Below, one piece after another: positions 1-5,705 of a stretch of DNA of 6,352 bases. The notes beneath the pieces were generated by a model. It ran no database searches and was not told where the DNA came from. It saw nothing but the letters and a program-made list of their open reading frames with translations. Position 1 is the first letter of the stretch. Each line of letters begins with the position of its first letter. A program made the position numbers and the translations under genes. This DNA comes from Planctomycetota bacterium (GTDB taxonomy: Bacteria; Planctomycetota; Phycisphaerae; WQYP01; JAJZKY01), in assembly GCA_021803885.1 (NCBI GenBank), contig JAJZKY010000282.1:1-6352 (forward strand), in the 5' to 3' direction.

Positions 1-293
1 TTGCACGGTGCTGAAATACCTTTTTTCATCGCGCATTCCTCCAGGGGAGGCCTGAATTGCTGCGAACGGCTGACCCGGAGACTTCCCCTTAGTTGTCAGC
101 TTTAGACCGCGGCGCAATGAAAAGGCACAGTGAGATAAATCACCAGCGCTAACTTTTCTGTCCAAATTTTGGTGTCCAAAAATACGGATAGGCTGATCAG
201 CCAGGCGACGCCATGCCTTTCAAATCGGGATCACCGCTCCGGTGCAGCCGCCCATAAACTCAATCGCCCCAAATGCGGGCATCGAAAAACCGC

Positions 294-430
294 GACCTGC
301 CGGTCACCGATTCACCCGCCATTCCTGCTCGCACGCATCACCTTCATCCATGCCGCAGCCGCGGCAAATGAAAGCCGTTGTCTCCTGCCGTCAGCGCAAA
401 GACCCACCCTCCTTGACCGCCGGTCACTGA
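294..430. repeat. Two spaced copies of a GACC(T)GCCGGTCAC(C/T)GA motif
   Basis: The sequence GACCTGCCGGTCACCGA at 294-310 recurs as GACCGCCGGTCACTGA at 415-430, differing by one missing base and one C/T change. The second copy is itself a near-palindrome (GACCG-C-CGGTC), and the first keeps GACC/GGTC arms. Paired palindromic motifs upstream of a gene can be regulator sites, but the spacing is large and chance recurrence in GC-rich DNA is possible. Confidence 0.3.
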
Positions 431-527
431 GATCTCTCATCCTTTCGTTACCTTGGTGATTCTCGATTCCTAGCTTAAGTTATTTCTGGCTTTTTACCCG
501 CCCCCCCATCAGTCTTGAAAATGGATC

Positions 528-574
528 AACGCAGTTAGTGACGTACGAATCCTATCTCGATTTCTAACTGCGTT
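528..574. repeat. 11-bp perfect inverted repeat (AACGCAGTTAG / CTAACTGCGTT)
   Basis: AACGCAGTTAG at 528-538 is the exact reverse complement of CTAACTGCGTT at 564-574, separated by 25 bases. It lies about 140 bp upstream of the start at 713. There is no T tract after the right arm, so it does not look like an intrinsic terminator. A regulator operator, an mRNA-leader hairpin or the remnant ends of a small mobile element are all possible. Confidence 0.5.
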
Positions 575-699
575 CCACAATGCACGCGTGACAGATGGAA
601 GCGCATTCTCCAAAAAGTTGCACCCGGTGCACGGAGCAAGAAAAAAAGCACGACGAGAACGCCCCTGCCCATTTTTTCCCCGCTCTGCGAGATCAGATT

Positions 700-705
700 A
701 AGGAG
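700..705 (+). promoter_or_regulatory. Ribosome binding site AAGGAG that places the operon's first start at 713
   Basis: A perfect AAGGAG lies 7 bases before ATG 713. The reading frame opened at 713 is not the frame of the long downstream ORF, whose first ATG (798) has no comparable site. This strong site is the main reason to place the true start of the first gene at 713 and to infer a frame break just after it. Confidence 0.65.
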
Positions 706-712
706 AAAATCC

Positions 713-779
713 ATGCCGCTTCCACACGGACGCTCTTGGCTCGAACGAGATGTCCCGCTGAAATGCAAGTTCATGCACC
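713..779 (+). pseudogene. N-terminal start and signal-peptide n-region of the SLT-like gene, out of frame with its body
   Basis: Translation from ATG 713 gives MPLPHGRSWLERDVPLKCKFMH, a basic n-region. Staying in this frame gives non-hydrophobic sequence and a stop. Moving at about 779 into the frame used downstream (one extra base, or two missing) gives YLYLSLMLIICTPFAAAQA, an excellent hydrophobic core with an A-x-A cleavage site. The two pieces together make one complete secretion signal, so I read 713 as the original start. The exact position of the indel within about 762-797 cannot be fixed by eye. A sequencing error is an equally possible cause. Confidence 0.55.
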
Positions 780-797
780 TATCTCTACCTCAGCCTG

Positions 798-2189
798 ATG
801 CTTATAATCTGCACGCCATTTGCCGCTGCACAAGCATCATTCCAATACGCTGGGGCCTGGGACTTTGCAACCACAACGGCGTTTAACTCCTGGGTAAGCA
901 ATAACGCAGATTGTTTCGCGCCTACGTGCTCTCTTTTGCCTTCGCCGGGAACAGGTTCGACATTTCAAGCCAACAGCTCCGACTACACAGTTGGTCAGGC
1001 GGTTACCATCTCGAACTTGGCAAGCGGCGAAACGGTCTCTTGGGACGTTACCACCCCCAACGGAATTGCCTTTTCATATACCTCGCTAACCTACAACCCG
1101 TCCACTGGTTGTTTCACCAACAATCATTACCAAGAATATTGCGGAGGCGGCGATTTCATTAGCTACTTCGCAGGGTACGATGTGAATAGCTGTGTGCAGG
1201 CTGCCGATATCCAGGAAGTGGGCACCTGGTCAATCAGCACCTATGACGGGACCACCCTCCTATACACCACCACCTTTCAGATAACGCACAACGCCTCCGG
1301 CTTACTTGGTGTCACCCAACCCGCTCAGAATGAACTCATTCCACTCTCCCAGGGCAACCACAACGCGACAGGCCCTTTGACATTCACCGCCGGCACCTTA
1401 ACAGGACAGCCGATCAGTTGGACCGTCAATCTGCATTACCAATCCAGCGGCGGCTTTCCAAATCCAGCAACCGATCCGGCAACACTCACCTTCCAGGGAA
1501 CCTCCTACACGTATAGCGGTTTCCCGAAGATGGGCGGACAAATGACCACCGAAGCCCAGACCACCGCTCCCGACGGCAGCACCGTGCAAGATTGCGTCAC
1601 CTCCTACATCATCGGCCCGCAACCAGCGTCCACCGCATATTCAATCCCCCCATCAAGCATCACTACTCGGCTTGACCAGTTGTACCCGGCAAGCGCCTCC
1701 TACATCCAATATCTCGACGACGGGACCGCAACACCGAATCTGCTTGCCGGGGTAGCTGTGAAGGAAAGCTCATATTACCAATTCCTGCCGCCTCCCGTTA
1801 ACGCCGACCTCTTCAGCCTCGATGCGAATTTTGGCATCAAGGACGCGTACTGGCCATATGAAAATACCCCCACTTCACAAACGCCCGAAGGCGAATATAT
1901 AGGTCTGATGCAGGTCCCCACGACAGACTCCAACGCCTGGGATTGGACCGCAAATACACAATATGCTGTGAATCTCTTCAGCGGCGGTAGCAGCAGCGAT
2001 AAAGTTCAAACCGCTGTTCAATTCGAGGGATATCTCATCAACGGGTATCAAAATAGCAAATTGAAGGTGTCACTCCCCGCTCACATCAACGGGAACGGAA
2101 GCTACTTCAGCAGCCTTACGGGCTATGATCGAGAAAATAACGCACTCGTCCTGTACGGGGGGTTCTCAACAGTTGCAACGGTTCGGTAG
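798..2189 (+). CDS. Secreted SLT/lysozyme-like protein with Ig-like N-terminal regions (main open frame)
   Basis: This is the body of the first operon gene, probably exported and acting on cell-wall glycan. Residues are counted from ATG 798. Residues 1-12 are the end of a signal peptide (CTPFAAAQA). About 14-165 is a beta-rich, Ig-like region containing GETVSWDVTTPNG and VGTWSISTYDG, with several Cys that could form disulfides. About 166-275 is a second beta-rich region. About 295-460 resembles the lysozyme/SLT transglycosylase fold: AGVAVKESSY (candidate catalytic Glu323), then IGLMQVP (368-374) matching the family GLMQ motif, then WDWTANTQYAVNLF matching the helix after it. Family knowledge says the Glu is the general acid; lytic activity here is inferred. 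ATG 798 has no good ribosome site, and the true start is probably 713 in another frame. The C-terminus (GGFSTVATVR) is a frameshift tail, and the natural one continues to 2374. The reconstructed protein is about 553 residues. Confidence 0.75.
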   Translation: MLIICTPFAAAQASFQYAGAWDFATTTAFNSWVSNNADCFAPTCSLLPSPGTGSTFQANSSDYTVGQAVTISNLASGETVSWDVTTPNGIAFSYTSLTYNPSTGCFTNNHYQEYCGGGDFISYFAGYDVNSCVQAADIQEVGTWSISTYDGTTLLYTTTFQITHNASGLLGVTQPAQNELIPLSQGNHNATGPLTFTAGTLTGQPISWTVNLHYQSSGGFPNPATDPATLTFQGTSYTYSGFPKMGGQMTTEAQTTAPDGSTVQDCVTSYIIGPQPASTAYSIPPSSITTRLDQLYPASASYIQYLDDGTATPNLLAGVAVKESSYYQFLPPPVNADLFSLDANFGIKDAYWPYENTPTSQTPEGEYIGLMQVPTTDSNAWDWTANTQYAVNLFSGGSSSDKVQTAVQFEGYLINGYQNSKLKVSLPAHINGNGSYFSSLTGYDRENNALVLYGGFSTVATVR

Positions 2190-2374
2190 CTTGCGCGGTA
2201 AATAGCCTCCATTATGCGCCGCAGTGCCCCTCACCAGGAATCGTCGTCACGGACAAAAAGGGCAACCTGATATGCCAAGGAGGAACATGGACCTGGGCGA
2301 TCAACAGCGCAAATCAACCCAACGGAATCAAATATGTGAACCAAGTCAGAAATGACATCACCCAGATTCCCTGA
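2162..2374 (+). pseudogene. Displaced C-terminal segment of the SLT-like gene, after the G6 tract
   Basis: A 70-codon open stretch runs from the G6 tract to TGA 2372-2374 in the -1 frame. It reads as ordinary secreted protein: Y-G-G followed by VLNSCNGSVACAVN and later GNLICQGGTWTWAIN, with four Cys and a terminal NDITQIP. Adding a single G to the G6 tract at 2157-2162 (making G7) joins it smoothly to ALVLYGG of the main frame. Its stop codon overlaps the ribosome site of the next gene (TGAAGGAG), the spacing expected of an intact operon, which supports 2374 as the original end. Confidence 0.65.
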
Positions 2375-2379
2375 AGGAG
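2374..2379 (+). promoter_or_regulatory. Ribosome binding site AAGGAG overlapping the preceding stop
   Basis: AAGGAG begins at the last base of the TGA that ends the displaced C-terminal segment of the SLT-like gene. It sits 6 bases before ATG 2386, which gives a clean signal peptide, so it is preferred over the in-frame ATG at 2380. The overlap suggests translational coupling of the two genes. Confidence 0.6.
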
Positions 2380-2385
2380 ATGACA

Positions 2386-2760
2386 ATGAAGCTCGTCCCT
2401 ATTGCAACTATGACCCTTGCAGCATGCTTGAGTTGTCCCGCCCTCGCCGCGCGAATCGCCAAGACTCCCTGGACCGGCTCCAACGCGACGGCCCTCAACA
2501 AATCAACCAAGGCGGAGGTGGCCAAATTCCTGGATACGATCGGGGGCTCAGTGGGAACGCCAGCCGCGCTTTTGCCCAACAACATCCAGCAGTTCAAATG
2601 GATTGACCTTGCAGGTGACGGAAAATGCGAGCTTGTACTCACATTGAACGGCGGGCCAAATTTCACATCGCTAGGAATATTCTGGCAGAACTCAAAAGGA
2701 GACTTTCACTCTCAATCGCTTCCCGGCGGCATAAACCTTAAGCCGGAATCCTCGACCTGA
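2386..2760 (+). CDS. Exported VCBS/FG-GAP-like protein, N-terminal part (frameshifted)
   Basis: Starting at ATG 2386, the product begins MKLVPIATMTLAACLSCPALAA, a signal peptide cut near residue 21. An LAAC at 11-14 makes a lipoprotein signal a less likely alternative. The mature part has one clear repeat, FKWIDLAGDGKCELVLTLNG (about 70-89). Its D-x-A-G-D-G pattern resembles the calcium-binding loop of VCBS/FG-GAP beta-propeller repeats. The frame ends in LKPESST at TGA 2758. Restoring one G after position 2742 gives LKAGILDLNGDGKKE, matching the paralogue downstream (LKKSITDLNGDGKKE), so this is the first 119 residues of a protein of about 269. It shares its ribosome site with the stop of the SLT-like gene. 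Function is unknown; an exported partner or inhibitor of the upstream enzyme is a guess. Confidence 0.7.
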   Translation: MKLVPIATMTLAACLSCPALAARIAKTPWTGSNATALNKSTKAEVAKFLDTIGGSVGTPAALLPNNIQQFKWIDLAGDGKCELVLTLNGGPNFTSLGIFWQNSKGDFHSQSLPGGINLKPESST

Positions 2761-3194
2761 ACGGCGACGGCAAGAAGGAAATCATCATGGATTCCTATCT
2801 CGACCCCTCCGGTGCCCGCGGCGCCAATCCAAGCCCTGTCTGGCCCCAGATCTATCGCCTTCAGGGCGAAAAATACGTCCCGGCAAGCAAGGACTTCCCC
2901 GAGTACTACCAAACCAAAGTTCTTCCCCAGCTCGACAAAAGGCTTGCCGGCATGCCGCCGTCTGCATATGAAGAGACCCTGGTGATGCAGCGCGACAAAA
3001 TCCTGCGTGTGCTCGGCATTGATCCCACCGCGGGCCTCGCCGAAGCCCGGCAATGGGCGCAGAGCGACGACCCCAACAAAATCTACAATGCCTGGTGCGT
3101 CTTCCACGACATTCCCGGCCATCAGGCAGAAGCCAACGCCGCCTGGAAAGCCTGGGGTGAAGCATTGCACCGCCGGCTTGAAAGCAACTGGTGA
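2742..3194 (+). pseudogene. C-terminal part of the VCBS/FG-GAP-like protein, in the shifted frame
   Basis: This holds 150 codons that continue the preceding gene in another frame. It opens with AGILDLNGDGKKEIIMDSYL, the second Ca-binding-like loop (D-L-N-G-D-G), then LDPSGARG and WPQIYRLQGEKYV, a typical end of a repeat blade. The rest (about 165-269 of the reconstructed protein) is helix-prone: EYYQTKVLPQLDKRL, YEETLVMQRDKILRVLG, then AGLAEARQWAQS and a Trp-rich end. That resembles a small helical domain I do not recognise. If translated alone it could start at ATG 2787 (MDSYLDPSG), but that ATG has only a weak AAGGA (2774-2778) eight bases upstream and the product would lack a signal peptide. 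Confidence 0.65.
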
Positions 3195-3672
3195 ACAGCC
3201 ACCGGGGCAGTGCAATCAACTCGTTCAGGAGCCTGCATGATGAAGAAAATTACGCTCACGGCGATATTCCTGGGCTTGTGGTACGCCTGCCCCGCCTTCG
3301 GCCAAATCAAGGGAATCGGCAAGATCGCCCTGGAAAGCTGCAGCGTTGCCAGCCGCAGCCTATCGGATAAAGCGTCTTTAGCTGCCTTCCTGGATCAATA
3401 CGACGGTGTGGCAGAGAGCGATCCCTTATCCTTGAAACCCAGCGATATTCTGGAGTTCAAGTGGGTCGATCTTGCTGGCAACGGCCGGTGCGAGCTTGTG
3501 GGGGAGTTTAGCTACGGGCCGAACGCTCCATTCGTGCAAGTCTACTGGCAGCATCATTCCCAGGTGCTTCCTGGTTGGTCAGGCCTCAAGAAATCCATCA
3601 CTGACCTGAACGGCGACGGCAAGAAGGAAATCATTATGGATTCCATTCTCGACCCAACCGGCGCCCGCGGCG
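2754..3672 (+). repeat. Pair of near-identical 70-bp segments shared by the two paralogues
   Basis: Positions 2754-2823 and 3603-3672 match at 64 of 70 bases, and the first 32 bases (GACCTGAACGGCGACGGC...) are identical. The segments encode DLNGDGKKEIIMDS followed by LDP(S/T)GARG in both genes. The rest of the paralogues is much more divergent, including at silent positions in the equivalent first repeat (FKWIDLAGDGKCELV versus FKWVDLAGNGRCELV). This suggests local gene conversion or strong constraint on the loop. Confidence 0.7.
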
Positions 3673-3701
3673 TGCGAATTTGCCCCAATGAAGTGATATA
3701 A
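3237..3701 (+). CDS. Exported VCBS/FG-GAP-like protein, short paralogue (probably truncated)
   Basis: The start at ATG 3237 follows AGGAG (3227-3231) by 5 bases; the adjacent ATG 3240 is equally possible. Residues 1-22 are a signal peptide (MMKKITLTAIFLGLWYACPAFG). The mature protein has FKWVDLAGNGRCELVGEF (74-91) and DLNGDGKKEIIMDS (123-136), the same two Ca-loop-like motifs in the same order and spacing as the preceding gene. It is therefore a tandem duplicate. It ends 13 residues after LDPTG with RICPNEVI and TAA 3699, where the sister continues for about 120 residues more. Reading through the TAA gives VTYSDKTGVVF and then TGA 3735, so the loss may be a nonsense change or a rearranged end. 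It lies 42 bp after the paralogue and is probably co-transcribed. Function unknown. Confidence 0.7.
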   Translation: MMKKITLTAIFLGLWYACPAFGQIKGIGKIALESCSVASRSLSDKASLAAFLDQYDGVAESDPLSLKPSDILEFKWVDLAGNGRCELVGEFSYGPNAPFVQVYWQHHSQVLPGWSGLKKSITDLNGDGKKEIIMDSILDPTGARGVRICPNEVI

Positions 3702-3828
3702 GTCACATACTCCGACAAAACCGGCGTGGTCTTCTGAACACACAAGCAGGCATGGCAGAGTGTAGCTGATGGGTCCTAGAGAGAGTGTTCCGCAACTCCG
3801 TGCAATTTTCTTCCTCAGGAGAACGAAA

Positions 3829-5295
3829 ATGAATCCCCCACAGTCCCGCTCTCGTCAACAGAGCCCCTCGTATACGCGCGTACCAGCCGCGGTGATTGCT
3901 TGCCTCATGCTGTTTCTCACATCCCTGCTGACGGCGTGTAGCGGAAGCGGGAGCACCCCCACCTCCGGCACGGGAACGAATCCCACTCCAACAGCGAAGA
4001 CTGCCGTTCAGGTCAATATGGGCGACTCGCCCGCCGACTGGATGCTGGCCTTTTCCATGAACATCACTTCTATGTCGCTGACCGGAAGCAACGGGTCGAC
4101 CGCGGTCATTTCAACCTCCATGCCCATGGAGATGATGCACCTGATGGGCACGATGCAGCCCCTGGCGATGATCAATGCGCCGCAGGGAACGTATACCGGG
4201 GCATCGGTCACCATTGGCTCGGCGACGGTCATGTATTTGGATCCAACGACCAAAGCGCCGGTGCAGGCCACCATCCAGGGCCCCGTGACAGGAACCATCA
4301 ACTTCAGCAGCCCGATCACGGTGGGATCAACACCGATGGCGATGGGCTTTGATCTCGACCTCGGCAGTTCCGTCACCATGGGTTCAAATGGCAGCCTCAG
4401 CATGAACCCGGTCTTTCACGTGACCTCGGGAACGCAGGGCTCGAGCAATCCGATGGACTTTGAGGACGGCGGCATTGAGCAGATGATGGGGTCGGTCTCC
4501 AGCGTCTCGGGCAGCTCGTTCACTATGTCGTCCATGCAGGCGGCGCAGAACTTCACCTTTGCAATGAACTCAACCACAGCCTTTGACGGCACCTCGATGG
4601 GGTCCATGGCCACCGGTATGGGTGTGATCGTGGATGCCATTCTCCAGTCTGATGGTTCGCTGATGGCCACCAGGGTGCAGTCGATGATGGGATCGGGAGG
4701 CGTAATGGGCGGGGGCATCATTACCGCCCTTACCGGACAACCGCCAACCTCGCTCACCATGGTCATGCAAAATGGAGCTGGCTCAGGCATGATGTCGTCA
4801 TACTTCGCCGCCGGAGCCACCATCGACCTGAGTGGAAGCACCACCTACGAGATCGATGATGACGGGATAGATATGTCCAGTCTTCCGTTTACTCCGGTCT
4901 TTGATGGGAGCCACATCTATGCCGGCCAGAGCGTGATGCCCATCAGTTCCAGCGGCATGATGAGCGGCGGCACCGGCGGCGGCATGATGGGTGGCGGCAT
5001 GATGGGCGGCACAATCACTGCGGACAAGGTTGCGCTGGAGCCGCAGGGCCTGACCGGAACCGCAAGTGTCTCGATCAGCAGCGGATCACCCTCGAGCTTT
5101 ACGCTGACGCTGCCCTCCCAGTGCGCCTTCACCACGCTGACCGGCGCAACCAGTGTGACGGTCTACCAGCAGTCGAAGACGCTTATGTCGGGAACGTCTC
5201 CGATTGCCAGCGGAACCGCAATGCACGCATTCGGGCTGTTGTTCTACGACGGCGGTCAGTGGAAGATGGTCGCCGCCAGAATCGGTGCGAACTAG
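3829..5295 (+). CDS. Methionine-rich DUF4382/DUF5666-type lipoprotein
   Basis: The start is ATG 3829 because AGGAG (3817-3821) sits 7 bases upstream; an in-frame ATG at 3769 adds 20 residues with no ribosome site. A basic n-region and hydrophobic core end in the lipobox LTAC (Cys37), followed by a Ser/Gly/Thr/Pro linker to about 55, so it is a lipid-anchored envelope protein. About 56-205 looks like DUF4382 (VQVNMGDSPADWMLAFSM, then NITSMSLTGSNG). Three units of DUF5666-like beta sequence follow: about 221-290 (GSVSSVSGSSFTM), 296-400 (GIITALTG) and 407-488 (GLTGTASVSISSG). Assignment to both families is from memory of their patterns. Met makes up 46 of 488 residues, with a MMSGG..MMGGGMMGG cluster from 377, and there is almost no Cys after the lipobox. 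Role unknown; metal binding or oxidant scavenging is a guess. It follows the short paralogue by 127 bp and may have its own promoter. Confidence 0.85.
   Translation: MNPPQSRSRQQSPSYTRVPAAVIACLMLFLTSLLTACSGSGSTPTSGTGTNPTPTAKTAVQVNMGDSPADWMLAFSMNITSMSLTGSNGSTAVISTSMPMEMMHLMGTMQPLAMINAPQGTYTGASVTIGSATVMYLDPTTKAPVQATIQGPVTGTINFSSPITVGSTPMAMGFDLDLGSSVTMGSNGSLSMNPVFHVTSGTQGSSNPMDFEDGGIEQMMGSVSSVSGSSFTMSSMQAAQNFTFAMNSTTAFDGTSMGSMATGMGVIVDAILQSDGSLMATRVQSMMGSGGVMGGGIITALTGQPPTSLTMVMQNGAGSGMMSSYFAAGATIDLSGSTTYEIDDDGIDMSSLPFTPVFDGSHIYAGQSVMPISSSGMMSGGTGGGMMGGGMMGGTITADKVALEPQGLTGTASVSISSGSPSSFTLTLPSQCAFTTLTGATSVTVYQQSKTLMSGTSPIASGTAMHAFGLLFYDGGQWKMVAARIGAN
4954..5010 (+). repeat. GGCATGATG micro-repeats encoding a Gly-Met cluster
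   Basis: Three GGCATGATG units occur within 57 bases, the last two only 15 bases apart, separated by Gly codons. They encode G-M-M-S-G-G-T-G-G-G-M-M-G-G-G-M-M-G-G inside the lipoprotein. The flexible Met-Met-Gly pattern resembles Met-rich soft-metal motifs, although such motifs usually space Met by one to two residues. Slippage could change the copy number. Confidence 0.7.
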
Positions 5296-5331
5296 GCGGG
5301 TTGCCGGAACTATTGGTGTGTAGGGGCGCGT

Positions 5332-5628
5332 TCACAGCATTGCGGGGTCGAAGAACTTTGCGTGTTGCTTGGCTTCGCAATCGTTCACGTTCTCCCGCTT
5401 CCAACCTTCGCCATACAGGTCAAGCAGCTTACTGTAGAACTTCAATGACAAGGAGTTCACATCGCCGGATTCAACACACGCACTCTCATCTTCTTTGTTG
5501 TTCACCCACGTTTCGTACCGGAGCAGCGCGCCGTGAATGTCTGAGCCAGATACCACGCGCACAATGAGAGCCAGCCGCTGGTCACCCTTGCTGTACTCCC
5601 GCCGCGTCACCATGTTTATTGTGTCCAT
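5332..5628 (-). CDS. Hypothetical 98-residue cytoplasmic protein
   Basis: I do not recognise this protein. The start at 5628 (MDTINMVTRREYSKGDQRL) is chosen because GGGGGA lies 4 bases upstream; the frame is open to 5691 but the added residues look like leader. It is charged and soluble, with no signal peptide or membrane segment. It shows an alternating strand region (RLALIVRVV) and a helix-prone half (LSLKFYSKLLDLYGEGWKREN). The conserved-looking stretch GALLRYETWVNNKEDES suggests a real folded protein, and the composition fits coding sequence better than the overlapping plus-strand frame. It converges on the Met-rich lipoprotein with a 36-bp gap and diverges from the DUF2321 gene across 77 bp, which must hold both promoters; no clear -35/-10 is visible. 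It may form a functional pair with the DUF2321 gene. Confidence 0.6.
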   Translation of the reverse strand: MDTINMVTRREYSKGDQRLALIVRVVSGSDIHGALLRYETWVNNKEDESACVESGDVNSLSLKFYSKLLDLYGEGWKRENVNDCEAKQHAKFFDPAML

Positions 5629-5705
5629 GAATCCCCCGCCCACAGTGTAGAGCAGCAGGCGGTCAGTCTGCCTCTGTTCGGGCTGCCTCAATATGTCCGG
5701 ATATC

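Larger units (their letters stand above)
1..712. other. Region without a supported gene (upstream of the secreted-protein operon)
   Basis: I see no convincing coding sequence here. The open frames present are short, lack a Shine-Dalgarno sequence and translate to Pro/His/Arg/Ser-rich composition unlike a folded protein. The stretch does contain short structured elements: CCAAA-T-TTTGG at 162-172, a GACC..CCGGTCAC motif at 294-310 and again at 415-430, a C7 tract at 501-507 and an 11-bp inverted repeat at 528-574. It must hold the promoter for the gene starting at 713, but no -35/-10 pair is good enough to name. It may also include the decayed end of an upstream gene, which I cannot show. Confidence 0.5.

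Noticed and set aside
169..459. 96-codon plus-strand open frame starting at TTG
   Set aside because: No ribosome site, weak start codon, and Pro/His/Arg/Ser-rich translation without any recognisable fold; the region looks non-coding.
453..481. TTGGTG-17-TAAGTT as a promoter
   Set aside because: Only three of six matches in each box; too weak to call.
535..774. Minus-strand 79-codon frame overlapping the operon leader
   Set aside because: Overlaps the strong ribosome site and start at 700-715 on the other strand; no homology signal or ribosome site.
595..798. Plus-strand 67-codon frame touching ATG 798 by TGATG
   Set aside because: The stop/start overlap suggested coupling, but the peptide is low-information, has no ribosome site, and the AAGGAG-ATG at 713 explains the region better.
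2712..3219. Two long minus-strand frames opposite the VCBS-like gene
   Set aside because: Both are shadows of the shifted plus-strand frame, which has clear family motifs; their translations are Gly/Arg/Ala-rich without motifs.
4008..4844. Two consecutive minus-strand frames (131 and 142 codons) inside the Met-rich lipoprotein gene
   Set aside because: They arise from the many ATG codons read as CAT and the lack of stop complements; the plus strand has a lipobox, ribosome site and domain patterns.
5121..5567. Plus-strand 148-codon frame spanning the gene junction
   Set aside because: Runs out of frame through the lipoprotein end and opposite the 98-residue gene; Arg/Ser-rich, motif-free translation.
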